Assembly: GCF_041346925.1 (NCBI RefSeq)
Contig: NZ_CP166840.1
Span: 2,909,001 to 2,973,000 of the forward strand
Length of the DNA: 64,000 bases
Source of the DNA: Agaribacterium sp. ZY112
Lineage (GTDB): Bacteria > Pseudomonadota > Gammaproteobacteria > Pseudomonadales > Cellvibrionaceae
Direction of reading: 5' to 3'
Shown here: one piece after another, positions 1 to 9,020 of the stretch
How positions within the stretch are numbered: the first letter of the stretch is position 1
Layout of the letters: each line of letters begins with the position of its first letter
Translations under genes and position numbers: made by a program
The notes under the pieces: generated by a model
Databases searched by the model: none
Told to the model about the DNA's origin: nothing
What the model saw: only the letters and a program-made list of their open reading frames with translations

Positions 1-1555
1 TCGAAATACAGTAAAACTCATGTTGAGCGAACTGGGTGTGGACGATGTCGAAATGGCAAGTAGTGCAGAAGCTGCCATAGAACAATGTGAGCGCAAGCAA
101 TACGACGTTATTTTGTGCGATTACAACTTGGGTTCCGGTCGTAATGGCCAGCATGTTTTAGAGGAGTTGCGCCACCGTCATCTTATTACTTTGCACAGCG
201 TGTTCATCTTGGTCTCGGCTGAAGCTGGCCGTAATATCGTTATGTCGGCCTACGACTGCACCCCCGATGATTATTTGATGAAGCCGATTACGACCAGCAT
301 GTTGCAAGGGCGTTTACGGCGTCAGCTTGAAATGCGGCAAGCGTTTCTAAATGTTAATAGGGCCCTTGAGTCTGGTAATAAGGAAGAAGCATCCGAGCTA
401 TTGATGGAGATGAGCTTGGATGAGGGGCGCCATGTTGTGACTGCGCAAAAGTTGCTAGGAGGGCTATTTTTAGAGCAGGGAGAGTATCGCAAGGCTGAAA
501 AACTGTATCAGCGAGTATTAGAAAGTCGCGAGCTCGATTGGGCGCGCTTGGGTTTGGCTAAGGCTAAGCACCTTTCTGGTGATTCGGATCAGGCGGGCCA
601 ATGGTTAGAGCAAATTATTGAAGAGAATTATCTCTTTCTTCCGGCCTATGATGTGCTTAGCGATACCTACTTAGCTAAGGGGGATGTTGAAAAAGCTCAA
701 GAAGTGGTCAAACAGAGTGTTGATGTTAGCCCTATGTCTATATTGAGGCAGGTGAACCTAGCGGATTTGGCTAATAAAAATCGTGATCGAGAAGTTGAAG
801 TAGGGGCCATGCAGCGTGTTGTACGCTTAGGCAAGCTGAGCTGTCATGGTTCTAAGCAGCATAAACTGCAGTTAGCTCGTTGCGTATCGGAGGCAATGGC
901 CAGCGACATCAAAGTCAGTGCATCTGTTATTAAAGAGGCAACAGAGCTATTACTTGAGGCCAGTGATGATGGCGATCACTTAGAGGCAGCTCAACTTCTC
1001 TACCTCAGTGCGCGTTTAGCGGCAGTTAAAGGCGATGTGGACGATGCCAAAGAGATGGTGGTTGAGGCGGAAACTAAGCTTACTGTTGAAGACTCAACGA
1101 TTGATATTGAAGTAGACCATGTGCGTGCGCTTTTGAGTTTGGATTACGAACAAAAAGCAGAGCTCTTATTGCATCGGCTCCAAGAACTGTACGCAGATGA
1201 TGAAATCGCTCTGCAACAACTCGATGAATTCCTTTCCGAGCCTGCAAGTGAAGCCAGTAAAGCCATGGTGGCTGAAGTCAACCGAGAGGGGATTGAGCTC
1301 TACAATGCCGGCGAGCTTGATCAGGCCTTAGCGTGTTTTGACAAGGCTTTGCAGTTATTTCCCAAGCATGTGGGTTTACAGCTGAATGTGGTGCAGGCAT
1401 TGATTGCAAAACTTAGGGCCGTTACCGATGACGATGAAAGCAGAGGTAAGTGCCGTGATGCTTTGGGGGGCATAGCCACTCAGATAGAAGATGATCACCC
1501 ACAGTACAAGCGTTTTGTACAACTAAAAAACATGGCAACGAGTCTAGCCGACTAG
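1..1555 (+). CDS. Receiver-TPR response regulator (5' end outside window)
   Basis: The reading frame is open to the left edge; the first internal ATG is at 20, inside the receiver domain, so the true start lies upstream. The receiver keeps the phospho-acceptor Asp (CDYN, nt 119-121), a Ser in the LVSAEA strand and the Lys of LMKP. From about nt 340 the protein is helical with repeated TPR-like units (for example LGGLFLEQGEYRKAEKLYQR and GIELYNAGELDQALACFDKA), and no DNA-binding output domain is visible. Receiver-TPR proteins normally signal through protein contacts. The histidine kinase 8 bases downstream is the obvious partner (inference). Identity of the domains is firm; the process controlled is unknown. 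Confidence 0.85.
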   Translation, partial: RNTVKLMLSELGVDDVEMASSAEAAIEQCERKQYDVILCDYNLGSGRNGQHVLEELRHRHLITLHSVFILVSAEAGRNIVMSAYDCTPDDYLMKPITTSMLQGRLRRQLEMRQAFLNVNRALESGNKEEASELLMEMSLDEGRHVVTAQKLLGGLFLEQGEYRKAEKLYQRVLESRELDWARLGLAKAKHLSGDSDQAGQWLEQIIEENYLFLPAYDVLSDTYLAKGDVEKAQEVVKQSVDVSPMSILRQVNLADLANKNRDREVEVGAMQRVVRLGKLSCHGSKQHKLQLARCVSEAMASDIKVSASVIKEATELLLEASDDGDHLEAAQLLYLSARLAAVKGDVDDAKEMVVEAETKLTVEDSTIDIEVDHVRALLSLDYEQKAELLLHRLQELYADDEIALQQLDEFLSEPASEASKAMVAEVNREGIELYNAGELDQALACFDKALQLFPKHVGLQLNVVQALIAKLRAVTDDDESRGKCRDALGGIATQIEDDHPQYKRFVQLKNMATSLAD

Positions 1556-1563
1556 GAGTTAGC

Positions 1564-2253
1564 ATGTCAGATAAGCAGGGTATAGATTTCTCAACGGTGC
1601 TTGCATCAAGTGTGCACGACATGAAGAACTCGGTAGCTATGCTGCTAGTCAATGTCGAAGGCATTTTGGATAAGTACCAACCCAAGGGTAAAGAAGAGAG
1701 TCAGCACTTTAAAAGCCTGCATTATGAGGCCTCACGTATTAATGGTGAGTTGATTCAGCTGTTGACCTTATATCGCATGGACGAGCACTTATTACCTGTG
1801 CAAGTCGATGAATATTACTTGGTCGATATGCTTGAAGAGCAGATAGCGCGAAACCAGCTTTTATTGGATACCAGTGATGTAACATTAGAACTGGATTTAG
1901 ATACCGGTTTTGCTTGGTATTTTGATGTCGATTTGCTGGCCGGTGTTGTGCATAACATCCTCTTAAATTGTATTCGTTATACTAAATCCAAGGTTAGGAT
2001 CAGTGCCAAAGAACTTGATGGTTATTTGGCGATAAGCATCGCGGATGATGGCAATGGTTATCCTGAGAAGATGTTAGAGCAGCCTGATCTTATGGCATCC
2101 GAGGCTCAGCTCAGTGCAGGGCAGACTCACTTAGGTTTGTTTTTTGCGGAGCAGATTGCAAGCTTGCACAAGCAGGGGGAGCGTCAGGGGCGAATTGAAC
2201 TCAAAAACAACGGGATCTTAGGCGGTGGTGAGCTAACCATCTACCTTCCTTGA
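1564..2253 (+). CDS. Soluble sensor histidine kinase
   Basis: A 229-residue kinase with no membrane segment. The H-box is VHDMKNS with the likely phospho-accepting His at residue 18. The ATP-binding part has an N-box (NILLNCIRYTKSKV), a G1 motif (IADDGNGYP) and a G2 region (HLGLFFAEQIA). There is no separate sensor domain, so the input probably comes from a partner protein. It starts 8 bases after the receiver-TPR gene with an AGGAG ribosome site that overlaps the previous stop, so the two are co-transcribed and probably form one phosphorelay (inference). The HDMKN-type H-box also occurs in kinases that pair with stand-alone receivers. Specific signal unknown. Confidence 0.85.
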   Translation: MSDKQGIDFSTVLASSVHDMKNSVAMLLVNVEGILDKYQPKGKEESQHFKSLHYEASRINGELIQLLTLYRMDEHLLPVQVDEYYLVDMLEEQIARNQLLLDTSDVTLELDLDTGFAWYFDVDLLAGVVHNILLNCIRYTKSKVRISAKELDGYLAISIADDGNGYPEKMLEQPDLMASEAQLSAGQTHLGLFFAEQIASLHKQGERQGRIELKNNGILGGGELTIYLP

Positions 2254-2328
2254 AACGCTGCTTATTAGCGCTGTTGCTAGCGGCACAGTGCTTGTAACTT
2301 GCTCGGGGCTAGCTTAAGCAGTGAGTTG

Positions 2329-2368
2329 AACCAATAAAGGCGCTTTAAGGGCGCCTTTATTGGTTTTA
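2329..2368. terminator. Bidirectional Rho-independent terminator
   Basis: A perfect 15-bp stem (AACCAATAAAGGCGC at 2329-2343 with its complement at 2351-2365) closes a 7-base loop and sits between the convergent kinase and M16 peptidase genes. The A/T-rich outer stem gives a U-tract in both directions. Confidence 0.85.
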
Positions 2369-2395
2369 GTGCAGGTTTTAGGCCCAGCTCTTCGC

Positions 2396-5293
2396 TTAGA
2401 GCTCTTCGATCTCCAAGTTTAAATCTTGAGCTTCTTGCTTCTGAGCTTCACCACAAACAACGGCGGTATTGGCTTTTTCGGGGCTTAAATAATGCTGCGC
2501 CACCCTTACCAAATCATCAAGATTGGTAGAGAGAATGCGCTCTCTGTATTGCTGGCGAAGCTCTAAGCTGCGCCCATGTAGTTCGGAGTGAAAGCAGCGT
2601 TTAGCACGGCCTGCAGGGCTTTCTGAGCGATCAAGTGATGAAACGGTGCCCAAAATAGCTTCTTCTAGCTTAGTGGCGTCGTGCTTGGTGCTTGTGAGCC
2701 AGTTTATGCTCTGATCAAAATCATCAAGAGTTGCGGCTAAGCGAGGATCGCGATAAGAGTAAAAGCGGAAACAAGCCGCATTGCTATCTTGTGATGCACC
2801 GCCGCCATAGGCGCCACCTTGCTCACGAATAGCTTTGTGTAAAAAGCCGTTGCGCAAAAAGTTGCCAAGCACAACAAGTGCTGCTGAATCTTGATGGCTC
2901 ATCGTGACGGTTGGGTAAGCTCGAGCACAAAAATTGACCTGCGTATTGCAGAGCCAAGCTTGTTGTACATGTTGCTGTTTAAAGTTGACTTGTTGCAGAG
3001 CTTGGCTGTGTGTGGTGCTGGCTGGTGTGAGCAGCTCGCTGGGTGTATTTAGCTCAGGGCTGCCAATCATTAACAACTGAGCTTCGCTAGCTGTTAGCTG
3101 TTGGTGTAGGGCTCCAAGTTCTGTAGATAGCCCTTCAAGAGTGGCACTGCTTTCTATGCTGTTATGCAGGGCTTTAAAGCTGCGAATGGCTTCTAAACCT
3201 GAATACTGATGATTAATATGTGCAGGCTTGCTTAAACCTGCACTAGCCGCACTCATAGCTAAGGCGTGGCCATTACCGGTGATACTTTGTTCCATGCCGA
3301 GGCGCAGTTGAGCGATAATTTCACTGATGCGTTGGGTTTCATCAAAGCGGGAGCTGCCGATGATGCTGTGCATTAATTCATTGAGCTTGTCGTGATTGCG
3401 CTCTAAGGCCTTACCTGAATAAACAAAATAACCACTTAAATGGTTGGCACTGTCTACAGAACCTCGCAAAGAGCTAAAGGCGCTGATGCCACCACTGACG
3501 GCACTTTGCCATTTTTGCATGGCTAGATAATCTTTATCGCCGGCACCGAGTTCACCAACACAATGACCGTAAAGAGAGAGTAATTGCCATTGCGAAGGAC
3601 TTAATTCTGGCAAGCTGTAAATAGCTTGCTGGTAAACCAAGCCGTTGGTGCCGGTGTGGTAGTGGCTAAGAGTACTAGGTGAAGTTGATTTTTCTGCCTC
3701 TACATGGCTCTCTTTTTCTGGCACATCGCTCAGGCCAACTTTAGGTAGGCTGCCCGGGTCGTCGAGGGCGTCCTGCCGCTCTTTTAGAGCTTTGCTTTGC
3801 TGGATGATGGCGGCGATGTCTTCTTGATCTAGCTGTTGTTTGATACTGGCTAGTTTTTGCTTTTCTGCAAGCAGTTCACGCTGGCTTAATTCTGCATCGG
3901 GGCTCAAGGTCAGGCGTACGCGATGATGGTTGTTAAGCAGTAAATCTTGGATAAGCTCGGAGATGAACTTGGGGTTTTGTATTTGCTCGCGCAGGCGCTC
4001 AAGGGCATGCTCTAGATCCAGCAGGGCAGTTGCATCACCGCGATGATTGGCGCTGTTAAGCGCTTTTAAAATGAGTTGTAAGCCATAAGGATAGGAGTCG
4101 CCACCTATTTCACGTTGATGCAGCTCTAGCTGATGCAAAGCGGCTTCAATATCCTCTTGAGCAATGCCTTGTTCGGCGACTTCGCTTAAGCAGTTGTGTA
4201 TGAGCTCTTCGATCTTATCACTGCTTTTATCGGCACAGCCAGCAAGGCCGCAGACAAAAGACATTTGTTTCTGGCTGTCATCCAGTCCGCATAGCGGTGA
4301 CGGGGCAGCTCCTAGAGGGCTGGATTCAAGTGCGAGCATAAGAGGGCTGGCACTGTTGTCTAATAAGACACTCGATAATAGTTGAGCTTTTAACATGTCA
4401 TCTAAATTGGCGCTTTGCCCTAGCAGCCAAGCCATGACGACATGGTGCTTGTCATCGATATCACTCTCGTTATTGGCATAGCTTTCTTGCACGCGAACGG
4501 TGGCGTGAAAGGGCTTTTCGTCGGTGACTTCAATGTGTTTGTTGAGGCGCTCAAAACGTTCAAGCACTTGTGCTTCAAATTTTTCTTGATGAGTTTCGGC
4601 GCTAATGTCGCCAAAGGTCATAAAGATGGCATTACTTGGGTGGTAATGGGTCTTATAGAAAGCCAGTAGCTGTTCATAACTAAGGTCAGGAATACAGCTA
4701 GGCTCACCACCGCTGTTAAAATGGTAGGTGGCGCTTGGGAATAGATATTTACAGAGCGTTTGCCATAGCTGGCTATTTACTGAGCTCATGGCGCCTTTCA
4801 TTTCATTGAAAACCACGCCTTTGTATTCAAGCTCAGAGTCGCTATTTTCCATTTCTGCAAATTCAAGGCGATGACCTTCTTGAGCGAAGTCAAGAGGATC
4901 TAGGCGAGAGAAAAATACCGCATCAAGATAAACATCAAGTAAGTTGTTGAAGTCTTTTTTATTCAGGCTGGCAAAGGGATAAGCGGTCCAGTCACTGCTG
5001 GTAAAGGCATTCATAAAGGTGTTTAAGGAGCGGCGCGTCATCATAAAGAATGGATCGCGCACAGGGTACTTTTCACTGCCACAAAGGGCGGTGTGCTCAA
5101 GGATGTGAGCCACGCCGCTTGAGTCTTCAGGCACGGTACGTAAGGCAACCAAAAACACATTTTCTTCTGAGTCTGATTTTAAGTGTATGTGTTGAGCACC
5201 TGTGTTTTTATGCTCGAATTCCTGAACAACAATGTTAAGTGAAGGAATGTTTTTTTCACGAAGTAGGGTGAAAGCAGGGTGGCATTGCGTCAT
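2396..5293 (-). CDS. M16C (presequence-protease-like) zinc metallopeptidase
   Basis: A 965-residue insulinase-superfamily peptidase. The inverted zinc motif HxxEH is at residues 63-67 (HILEH), followed by the family signature with ALCGSEKYPVRDPF and TFMNAFT. A further acidic ligand is expected in the NEMKGAM stretch near residue 163. Length and the two-half architecture fit the M16C group (PreP/falcilysin-like), which degrades small peptides inside a closed chamber. No signal peptide is visible, so it is probably cytoplasmic. It is followed on the same strand by nothing, ending at the shared terminator. The gene upstream (J-domain protein) is only 9 bases away, so co-transcription is possible. 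Confidence 0.9.
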   Translation of the reverse strand: MTQCHPAFTLLREKNIPSLNIVVQEFEHKNTGAQHIHLKSDSEENVFLVALRTVPEDSSGVAHILEHTALCGSEKYPVRDPFFMMTRRSLNTFMNAFTSSDWTAYPFASLNKKDFNNLLDVYLDAVFFSRLDPLDFAQEGHRLEFAEMENSDSELEYKGVVFNEMKGAMSSVNSQLWQTLCKYLFPSATYHFNSGGEPSCIPDLSYEQLLAFYKTHYHPSNAIFMTFGDISAETHQEKFEAQVLERFERLNKHIEVTDEKPFHATVRVQESYANNESDIDDKHHVVMAWLLGQSANLDDMLKAQLLSSVLLDNSASPLMLALESSPLGAAPSPLCGLDDSQKQMSFVCGLAGCADKSSDKIEELIHNCLSEVAEQGIAQEDIEAALHQLELHQREIGGDSYPYGLQLILKALNSANHRGDATALLDLEHALERLREQIQNPKFISELIQDLLLNNHHRVRLTLSPDAELSQRELLAEKQKLASIKQQLDQEDIAAIIQQSKALKERQDALDDPGSLPKVGLSDVPEKESHVEAEKSTSPSTLSHYHTGTNGLVYQQAIYSLPELSPSQWQLLSLYGHCVGELGAGDKDYLAMQKWQSAVSGGISAFSSLRGSVDSANHLSGYFVYSGKALERNHDKLNELMHSIIGSSRFDETQRISEIIAQLRLGMEQSITGNGHALAMSAASAGLSKPAHINHQYSGLEAIRSFKALHNSIESSATLEGLSTELGALHQQLTASEAQLLMIGSPELNTPSELLTPASTTHSQALQQVNFKQQHVQQAWLCNTQVNFCARAYPTVTMSHQDSAALVVLGNFLRNGFLHKAIREQGGAYGGGASQDSNAACFRFYSYRDPRLAATLDDFDQSINWLTSTKHDATKLEEAILGTVSSLDRSESPAGRAKRCFHSELHGRSLELRQQYRERILSTNLDDLVRVAQHYLSPEKANTAVVCGEAQKQEAQDLNLEIEEL

Positions 5294-5302
5294 AAATGAG
5301 TC

Positions 5303-6034
5303 TTATGTGTTTTTGTTGTTCAAATGGTTGGTTAGTACATCGCGTGCAAGGTTAACACGTGAGGCTAAGTATTCATTGCCGCCACGATCAGGATGCAGTT
5401 TTTGCATCAGGCGCTTATAGGCATAATTAAGGTCTTTTTTATCGAACTCTTCGGGCAGGCCCAGTATTAATATGGCCTCTTCGACGCTTGGAGCAGCTAC
5501 CGCCTGGCTATTGTATTGATTGGCATTGTCAGCTTTGTTGTTATGGCTTTTACCTTGCCTGCGTTGCAGGTAAATGCCCAGCAGATGCCAAGCGCGCTTG
5601 TCTTTTGCCTCTAAGCTTTGACGCAGCGTTTCGATTTCCTGTGAAGACAGTTCATTAAGGTTTTTACCTGCATGCTCACCGCTAAGTACTTGTCCGGTAA
5701 TAGCGCCTGATTTGACATCCAGAGTGAACTCTATGTGTTCAGTGCGAAACATGGGGTTTTTAAATAGGCCTGCGCGTTGTCCCATCTGTAAGAAGGGGAG
5801 TAAGCGCATAAATGTACTTGCCCCAAACTTGGCAAACGCTAAGGCGCCTGCGGCAACTGCCCCAAGCCAGTGGATGCGGCCAGTGATGACAGCGAGCACG
5901 ACGATGCCAAGAAGGCCGTAGACTAAGTATTGCAAGATCTTGGCGCGTCGCTCGGTTGCAGGCATGGCCTTGATCTTGCGGTAAAAAAGCCACAGTAAAA
6001 ATAGAATAATCAGTATAGGAATAAGACGAGTCAT
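5303..6034 (-). CDS. Membrane-anchored J-domain protein (DnaJ-like co-chaperone)
   Basis: A 243-residue protein with a hydrophobic N-terminal helix (residues about 3-18), one or two further membrane segments (about 35-75) and a C-terminal J domain. The J domain keeps the HPD motif (KLHPDRGG) needed to stimulate DnaK ATPase. No G/F-rich or zinc-finger domain is present, so this is a class C (DjlA/Tim14-like) J protein that recruits Hsp70 to the membrane (family knowledge). It sits between ppx (4 bases upstream) and the M16C peptidase. The ORF overlap and spacing suggest one operon. Client unknown. Confidence 0.85.
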   Translation of the reverse strand: MTRLIPILIILFLLWLFYRKIKAMPATERRAKILQYLVYGLLGIVVLAVITGRIHWLGAVAAGALAFAKFGASTFMRLLPFLQMGQRAGLFKNPMFRTEHIEFTLDVKSGAITGQVLSGEHAGKNLNELSSQEIETLRQSLEAKDKRAWHLLGIYLQRRQGKSHNNKADNANQYNSQAVAAPSVEEAILILGLPEEFDKKDLNYAYKRLMQKLHPDRGGNEYLASRVNLARDVLTNHLNNKNT

Positions 6035-6038
6035 TACT

Positions 6039-7583
6039 TTACAGAGCCTCTTCTAATAGTAGATGTACGCCAATCGCTTCGAGCTGAGTCACTTCATGCA
6101 AGAGGCCTGAACGAGTGAGCGGGTTTAGCGCCAGCCAGCCTGAATCAATACTAAGTATGTAAACACCTTGCTCGATACGTAGTTTTAACTTTGTGCTAAG
6201 CGTTTCCCGGCGACGGTTAAGCCGCAAAGAGAGCCGTAAGCACAGAAGTAGCGGGATAAACGCGGCTTGAATACTGCTATCAATACTGGCGAATTCATCT
6301 GGGCGTATTTTTTTGCGTTGAAAACGCAATAAGCTTGCAATGCAAAATTGCTCAAAGCGTGCGAAGCCAGCTAAGTCGCTGTGCTTGATAAGGTAGTGAG
6401 CGTGCTTGTGGTAATTACTATGGCTTATACTCAGGCCGCATTCATGCAGCATAGCCGCCCAACGCAACACTTTAGTGCGTGATACCGCAGGCAGCTGCTC
6501 TGCTTGTTGTTTAACTTGCTGCCACAGTTGCATGGCACTGTTATTGACTCGCTCAGCTTGCTCTGTATCGATGTCGTAGCGTGTAACTTGTTGTTTAACT
6601 GTTTGTTCACGTACATCGCCGTGTTGCAGGCGGCCGATCGTGTCGTGAATTAGCCCGTCTTTTAAGCTCGCATCGGATACGTGGATATGATCGATATTAA
6701 GCTGATCACAAATAGCTTTGATGATGGCAATACCTGCGGGTAGTACGGCTCGGCGCAAGATTGGCAGCTTTTCATCGTTAAGATCATCGCCCTCGATGAG
6801 ACGCTGCATCAACAGGCATAAATCGTCATAGCGGATCACTGCGCCATCGCTATGTTTAAGTAATGTTGCCACAGCTTTCATAGTACCCGAGGTGCCAAAA
6901 GCGATTTCCCAGCCTTTGTTCAAGTAAGGGCGGCGGATTGCCTCTAGCTCTGCGCAGGCAGACATATAAGCCCTGTTAAGCGCTTCGCTTGGGTGAGTGC
7001 CTTCGGTAAAAAAGAGATTACTGTATGCCACGCAGCCCATGCTTAAGCTTTCTAGTTTATGTGCTGTGTTGGACTGCCCTAAAATAAATTCGGTGCTGCC
7101 GCCACCGATGTCAATGACAAGTCGTTGTCGTTTCGTATCAACAATAGAGTGAGACAAGCCTTGGTAAACTAAGCGCGCCTCCTCATAGCCACTGATAATT
7201 TCGATGCTATGGCCTAAGTTGGCTTCTGCTTTTTGTAAGAAAAGGTCGCTATTATTGGCTGCGCGTAAGGTTTTAGTGCCTACAGCGCGAATATTGCTCT
7301 TGGGAATATCTCTTAAACGCTCGGCAAAATGGCTTAAGCAGGTTAGCGCGCGCGCTTGGGCTTCTTGGTCTAGTTCGCCTTGGCTGCTAAGGCCACGAGC
7401 GATCTGAACCATGTCTTTTTCGCGGTCAATGATTTCAATTTGATTGTTACTCAATCGAGCGATAATCATATGAAAGCTATTGGAGCCTAAATCGATAGCC
7501 GCAAAATACGGGGAGGAGGCCATGTGTTGCCTTGTTCTTAGCATGTTTGATGGAGCGTGCTTGAGCTTTCTTTTGTGCTTCAA
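6039..7583 (-). CDS. ppx: Exopolyphosphatase / Ppx-GppA phosphatase
   Basis: A 514-residue Ppx/GppA-family enzyme that releases phosphate from polyphosphate ends (or hydrolyses pppGpp). The ASKHA-fold motifs are clear: AAIDLGSNSFHM near the N terminus, then VIDIGGGSTEFI, and GTSGT in the middle. The C-terminal third is helical and HD-like, as in Ppx. The annotated first ATG gives a basic 20-residue leader; ATG codons at MLRTRQ or MASSPY are alternative starts closer to the usual N terminus. It is the first gene of a minus-strand group with the J-domain protein and M16C peptidase. Ppx versus GppA cannot be decided by eye; Ppx is favoured by length. Confidence 0.85.
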   Translation of the reverse strand: MKHKRKLKHAPSNMLRTRQHMASSPYFAAIDLGSNSFHMIIARLSNNQIEIIDREKDMVQIARGLSSQGELDQEAQARALTCLSHFAERLRDIPKSNIRAVGTKTLRAANNSDLFLQKAEANLGHSIEIISGYEEARLVYQGLSHSIVDTKRQRLVIDIGGGSTEFILGQSNTAHKLESLSMGCVAYSNLFFTEGTHPSEALNRAYMSACAELEAIRRPYLNKGWEIAFGTSGTMKAVATLLKHSDGAVIRYDDLCLLMQRLIEGDDLNDEKLPILRRAVLPAGIAIIKAICDQLNIDHIHVSDASLKDGLIHDTIGRLQHGDVREQTVKQQVTRYDIDTEQAERVNNSAMQLWQQVKQQAEQLPAVSRTKVLRWAAMLHECGLSISHSNYHKHAHYLIKHSDLAGFARFEQFCIASLLRFQRKKIRPDEFASIDSSIQAAFIPLLLCLRLSLRLNRRRETLSTKLKLRIEQGVYILSIDSGWLALNPLTRSGLLHEVTQLEAIGVHLLLEEAL

Positions 7584-7692
7584 TGCACTTGCCCCTTGTT
7601 TTGATTAGAGGCAATCAAGGAGAATTATGCCTTTGAGCCGCTCTTTTTTACAGGTTTTCATGTGTAAAGCCTATTAATACAAGGAGACCCCT

Positions 7693-8295
7693 TTGTCTGT
7701 TCACGAATACAGTGCGTTTGACCTGACTATATGTAAAAACTCGCATCCAGATATTCGCCGCCTGCGTAAAGAACATGGTGCCCCAGAAATTCATGGCAAC
7801 AAGCTCTGGAAGGCAAGTTTTTTGTTGATGGATTATTTGCAGGAGTTTCCGCTCGAGCCAGGCATGCGTGTACTTGAGCTTGGCTGTGGTTATGGCTTGG
7901 CTGGCATCATGTGCGCGAAGCAATTTGGCGCCGATGTTGTGGCGCTTGATGCCGATCAGTCGGTACTGCCTTATACCGAATTACATGCAGAGCTTAATGG
8001 CGTTGATATCTCGACTTATCACGGTCGCTATGAATCGGTACGTGCAGCGGATTTTGAGTCTTTTGACTTGATTATTGGTGCCGACATCTGTTTTTGGGAT
8101 GAGATGAGTGCCTTGCTCTATAACTTAATAAAGCGCAGCCAGCGCAATGGCCCAACAGCTGTGTTATTGGCAGACCCGGGGCGTTCGCCTTTTAGAGAGA
8201 TGGCGGACAAAGCAAGTGAGAAGTTAGGCGCCGAGTATTTTGATTGGCATGTAAATCATCCTTGGAATGTAAGTGGGGTTCTACTTAGCTTATGA
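7693..8295 (+). CDS. Class I SAM-dependent methyltransferase
   Basis: A 200-residue Rossmann methyltransferase. SAM-binding motif I is [12 protein letters not shown] (about residues 60-71) followed by an acidic end of strand 2 (VVALDAD) and a GADICFW motif where NMT/ETFB-type lysine methyltransferases have D-x-x-Y/F. The substrate could be protein lysine or a small molecule. The start is a TTG at 7693 with a good AAGGAG site at 7681-7686. The stop overlaps the msrA start (ATGA), so the pair is translationally coupled. Confidence 0.75.
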   Translation: MSVHEYSAFDLTICKNSHPDIRRLRKEHGAPEIHGNKLWKASFLLMDYLQEFPLEPGMRVLELGCGYGLAGIMCAKQFGADVVALDADQSVLPYTELHAELNGVDISTYHGRYESVRAADFESFDLIIGADICFWDEMSALLYNLIKRSQRNGPTAVLLADPGRSPFREMADKASEKLGAEYFDWHVNHPWNVSGVLLSL

Positions 8296-8951
8296 AATTA
8301 AATTGGCATCTTTCTCAGCAAGCCCATGATTTAAAGCTTGTCGACAAAACCTTGGCACTAGCATCCGGTGGCGATGCTCTTGTGCCAAGTTTTGATCACT
8401 TGGTGTTAAATCGGTCTATGACAGGCCCTTGGCCAGAAGGCACCGAGATTGCCGCGTTTGCTTTGGGCTGCTTTTGGGGGGCTGAGCGTTTGTTTTGGCA
8501 GCTGCCTGGCGTATGGGTGACGGCGGTGGGGTATTGTGCGGGTTTCACCAAGCATCCGCGTTATAAACAAGTCTGTTCTGGACAAACGGGTCATACCGAG
8601 GCGGTGTTGCTTGTCTATACTCCAGAAGAGTGCAGTTTTGAGACTTTGTTACGCAGCTTTTGGCAGGCTCACGACCCTACACAGGGTATGCGTCAGGGTA
8701 ATGATGTAGGTACTCAGTATCGCTCAGGAATCTATGTCAGCAGTGAGGCTCAGCGAGTGAGCGCAGAGCAAAGTAAGCAGGCTTATCAAGCTGCACTTAA
8801 GGATCGGGGCTTTGGTTCTATTACTACAGAAATCAAAGGCTTAGATGCGTTTTATTATGCTGAGGATGAACATCAGCAATACTTGGCTCGCAACCCTCAG
8901 GGGTATTGTGGTTTACGAGGCACCGGTGTTGTGTGTGAGTTCCAGCCTTGA
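8292..8951 (+). CDS. msrA: Peptide methionine-S-sulfoxide reductase MsrA
   Basis: It reduces methionine-S-sulfoxide in oxidised proteins. The catalytic motif GCFWG lies at about residues 58-62, and the C-terminal recycling cysteines are present in [12 protein letters not shown], the same arrangement as the three-Cys E. coli enzyme. Substrate-pocket residues in GHTEAV and the DPTQ-N-D-G-Q-Y-R-S stretch are also conserved. An N-terminal extension of about 45 residues before the catalytic domain resembles that of the long (E. coli-type) MsrA. The start ATG overlaps the stop of the methyltransferase gene. Cytoplasmic; no signal peptide. Confidence 0.95.
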   Translation: MKLNWHLSQQAHDLKLVDKTLALASGGDALVPSFDHLVLNRSMTGPWPEGTEIAAFALGCFWGAERLFWQLPGVWVTAVGYCAGFTKHPRYKQVCSGQTGHTEAVLLVYTPEECSFETLLRSFWQAHDPTQGMRQGNDVGTQYRSGIYVSSEAQRVSAEQSKQAYQAALKDRGFGSITTEIKGLDAFYYAEDEHQQYLARNPQGYCGLRGTGVVCEFQP

Positions 8952-9020
8952 GTTCAGCTAGGCCACAGTGAGTTTCTTGGGGCCTTATTGCTGTAGGCAG
9001 AACCAAGAAAGGATACCAAT

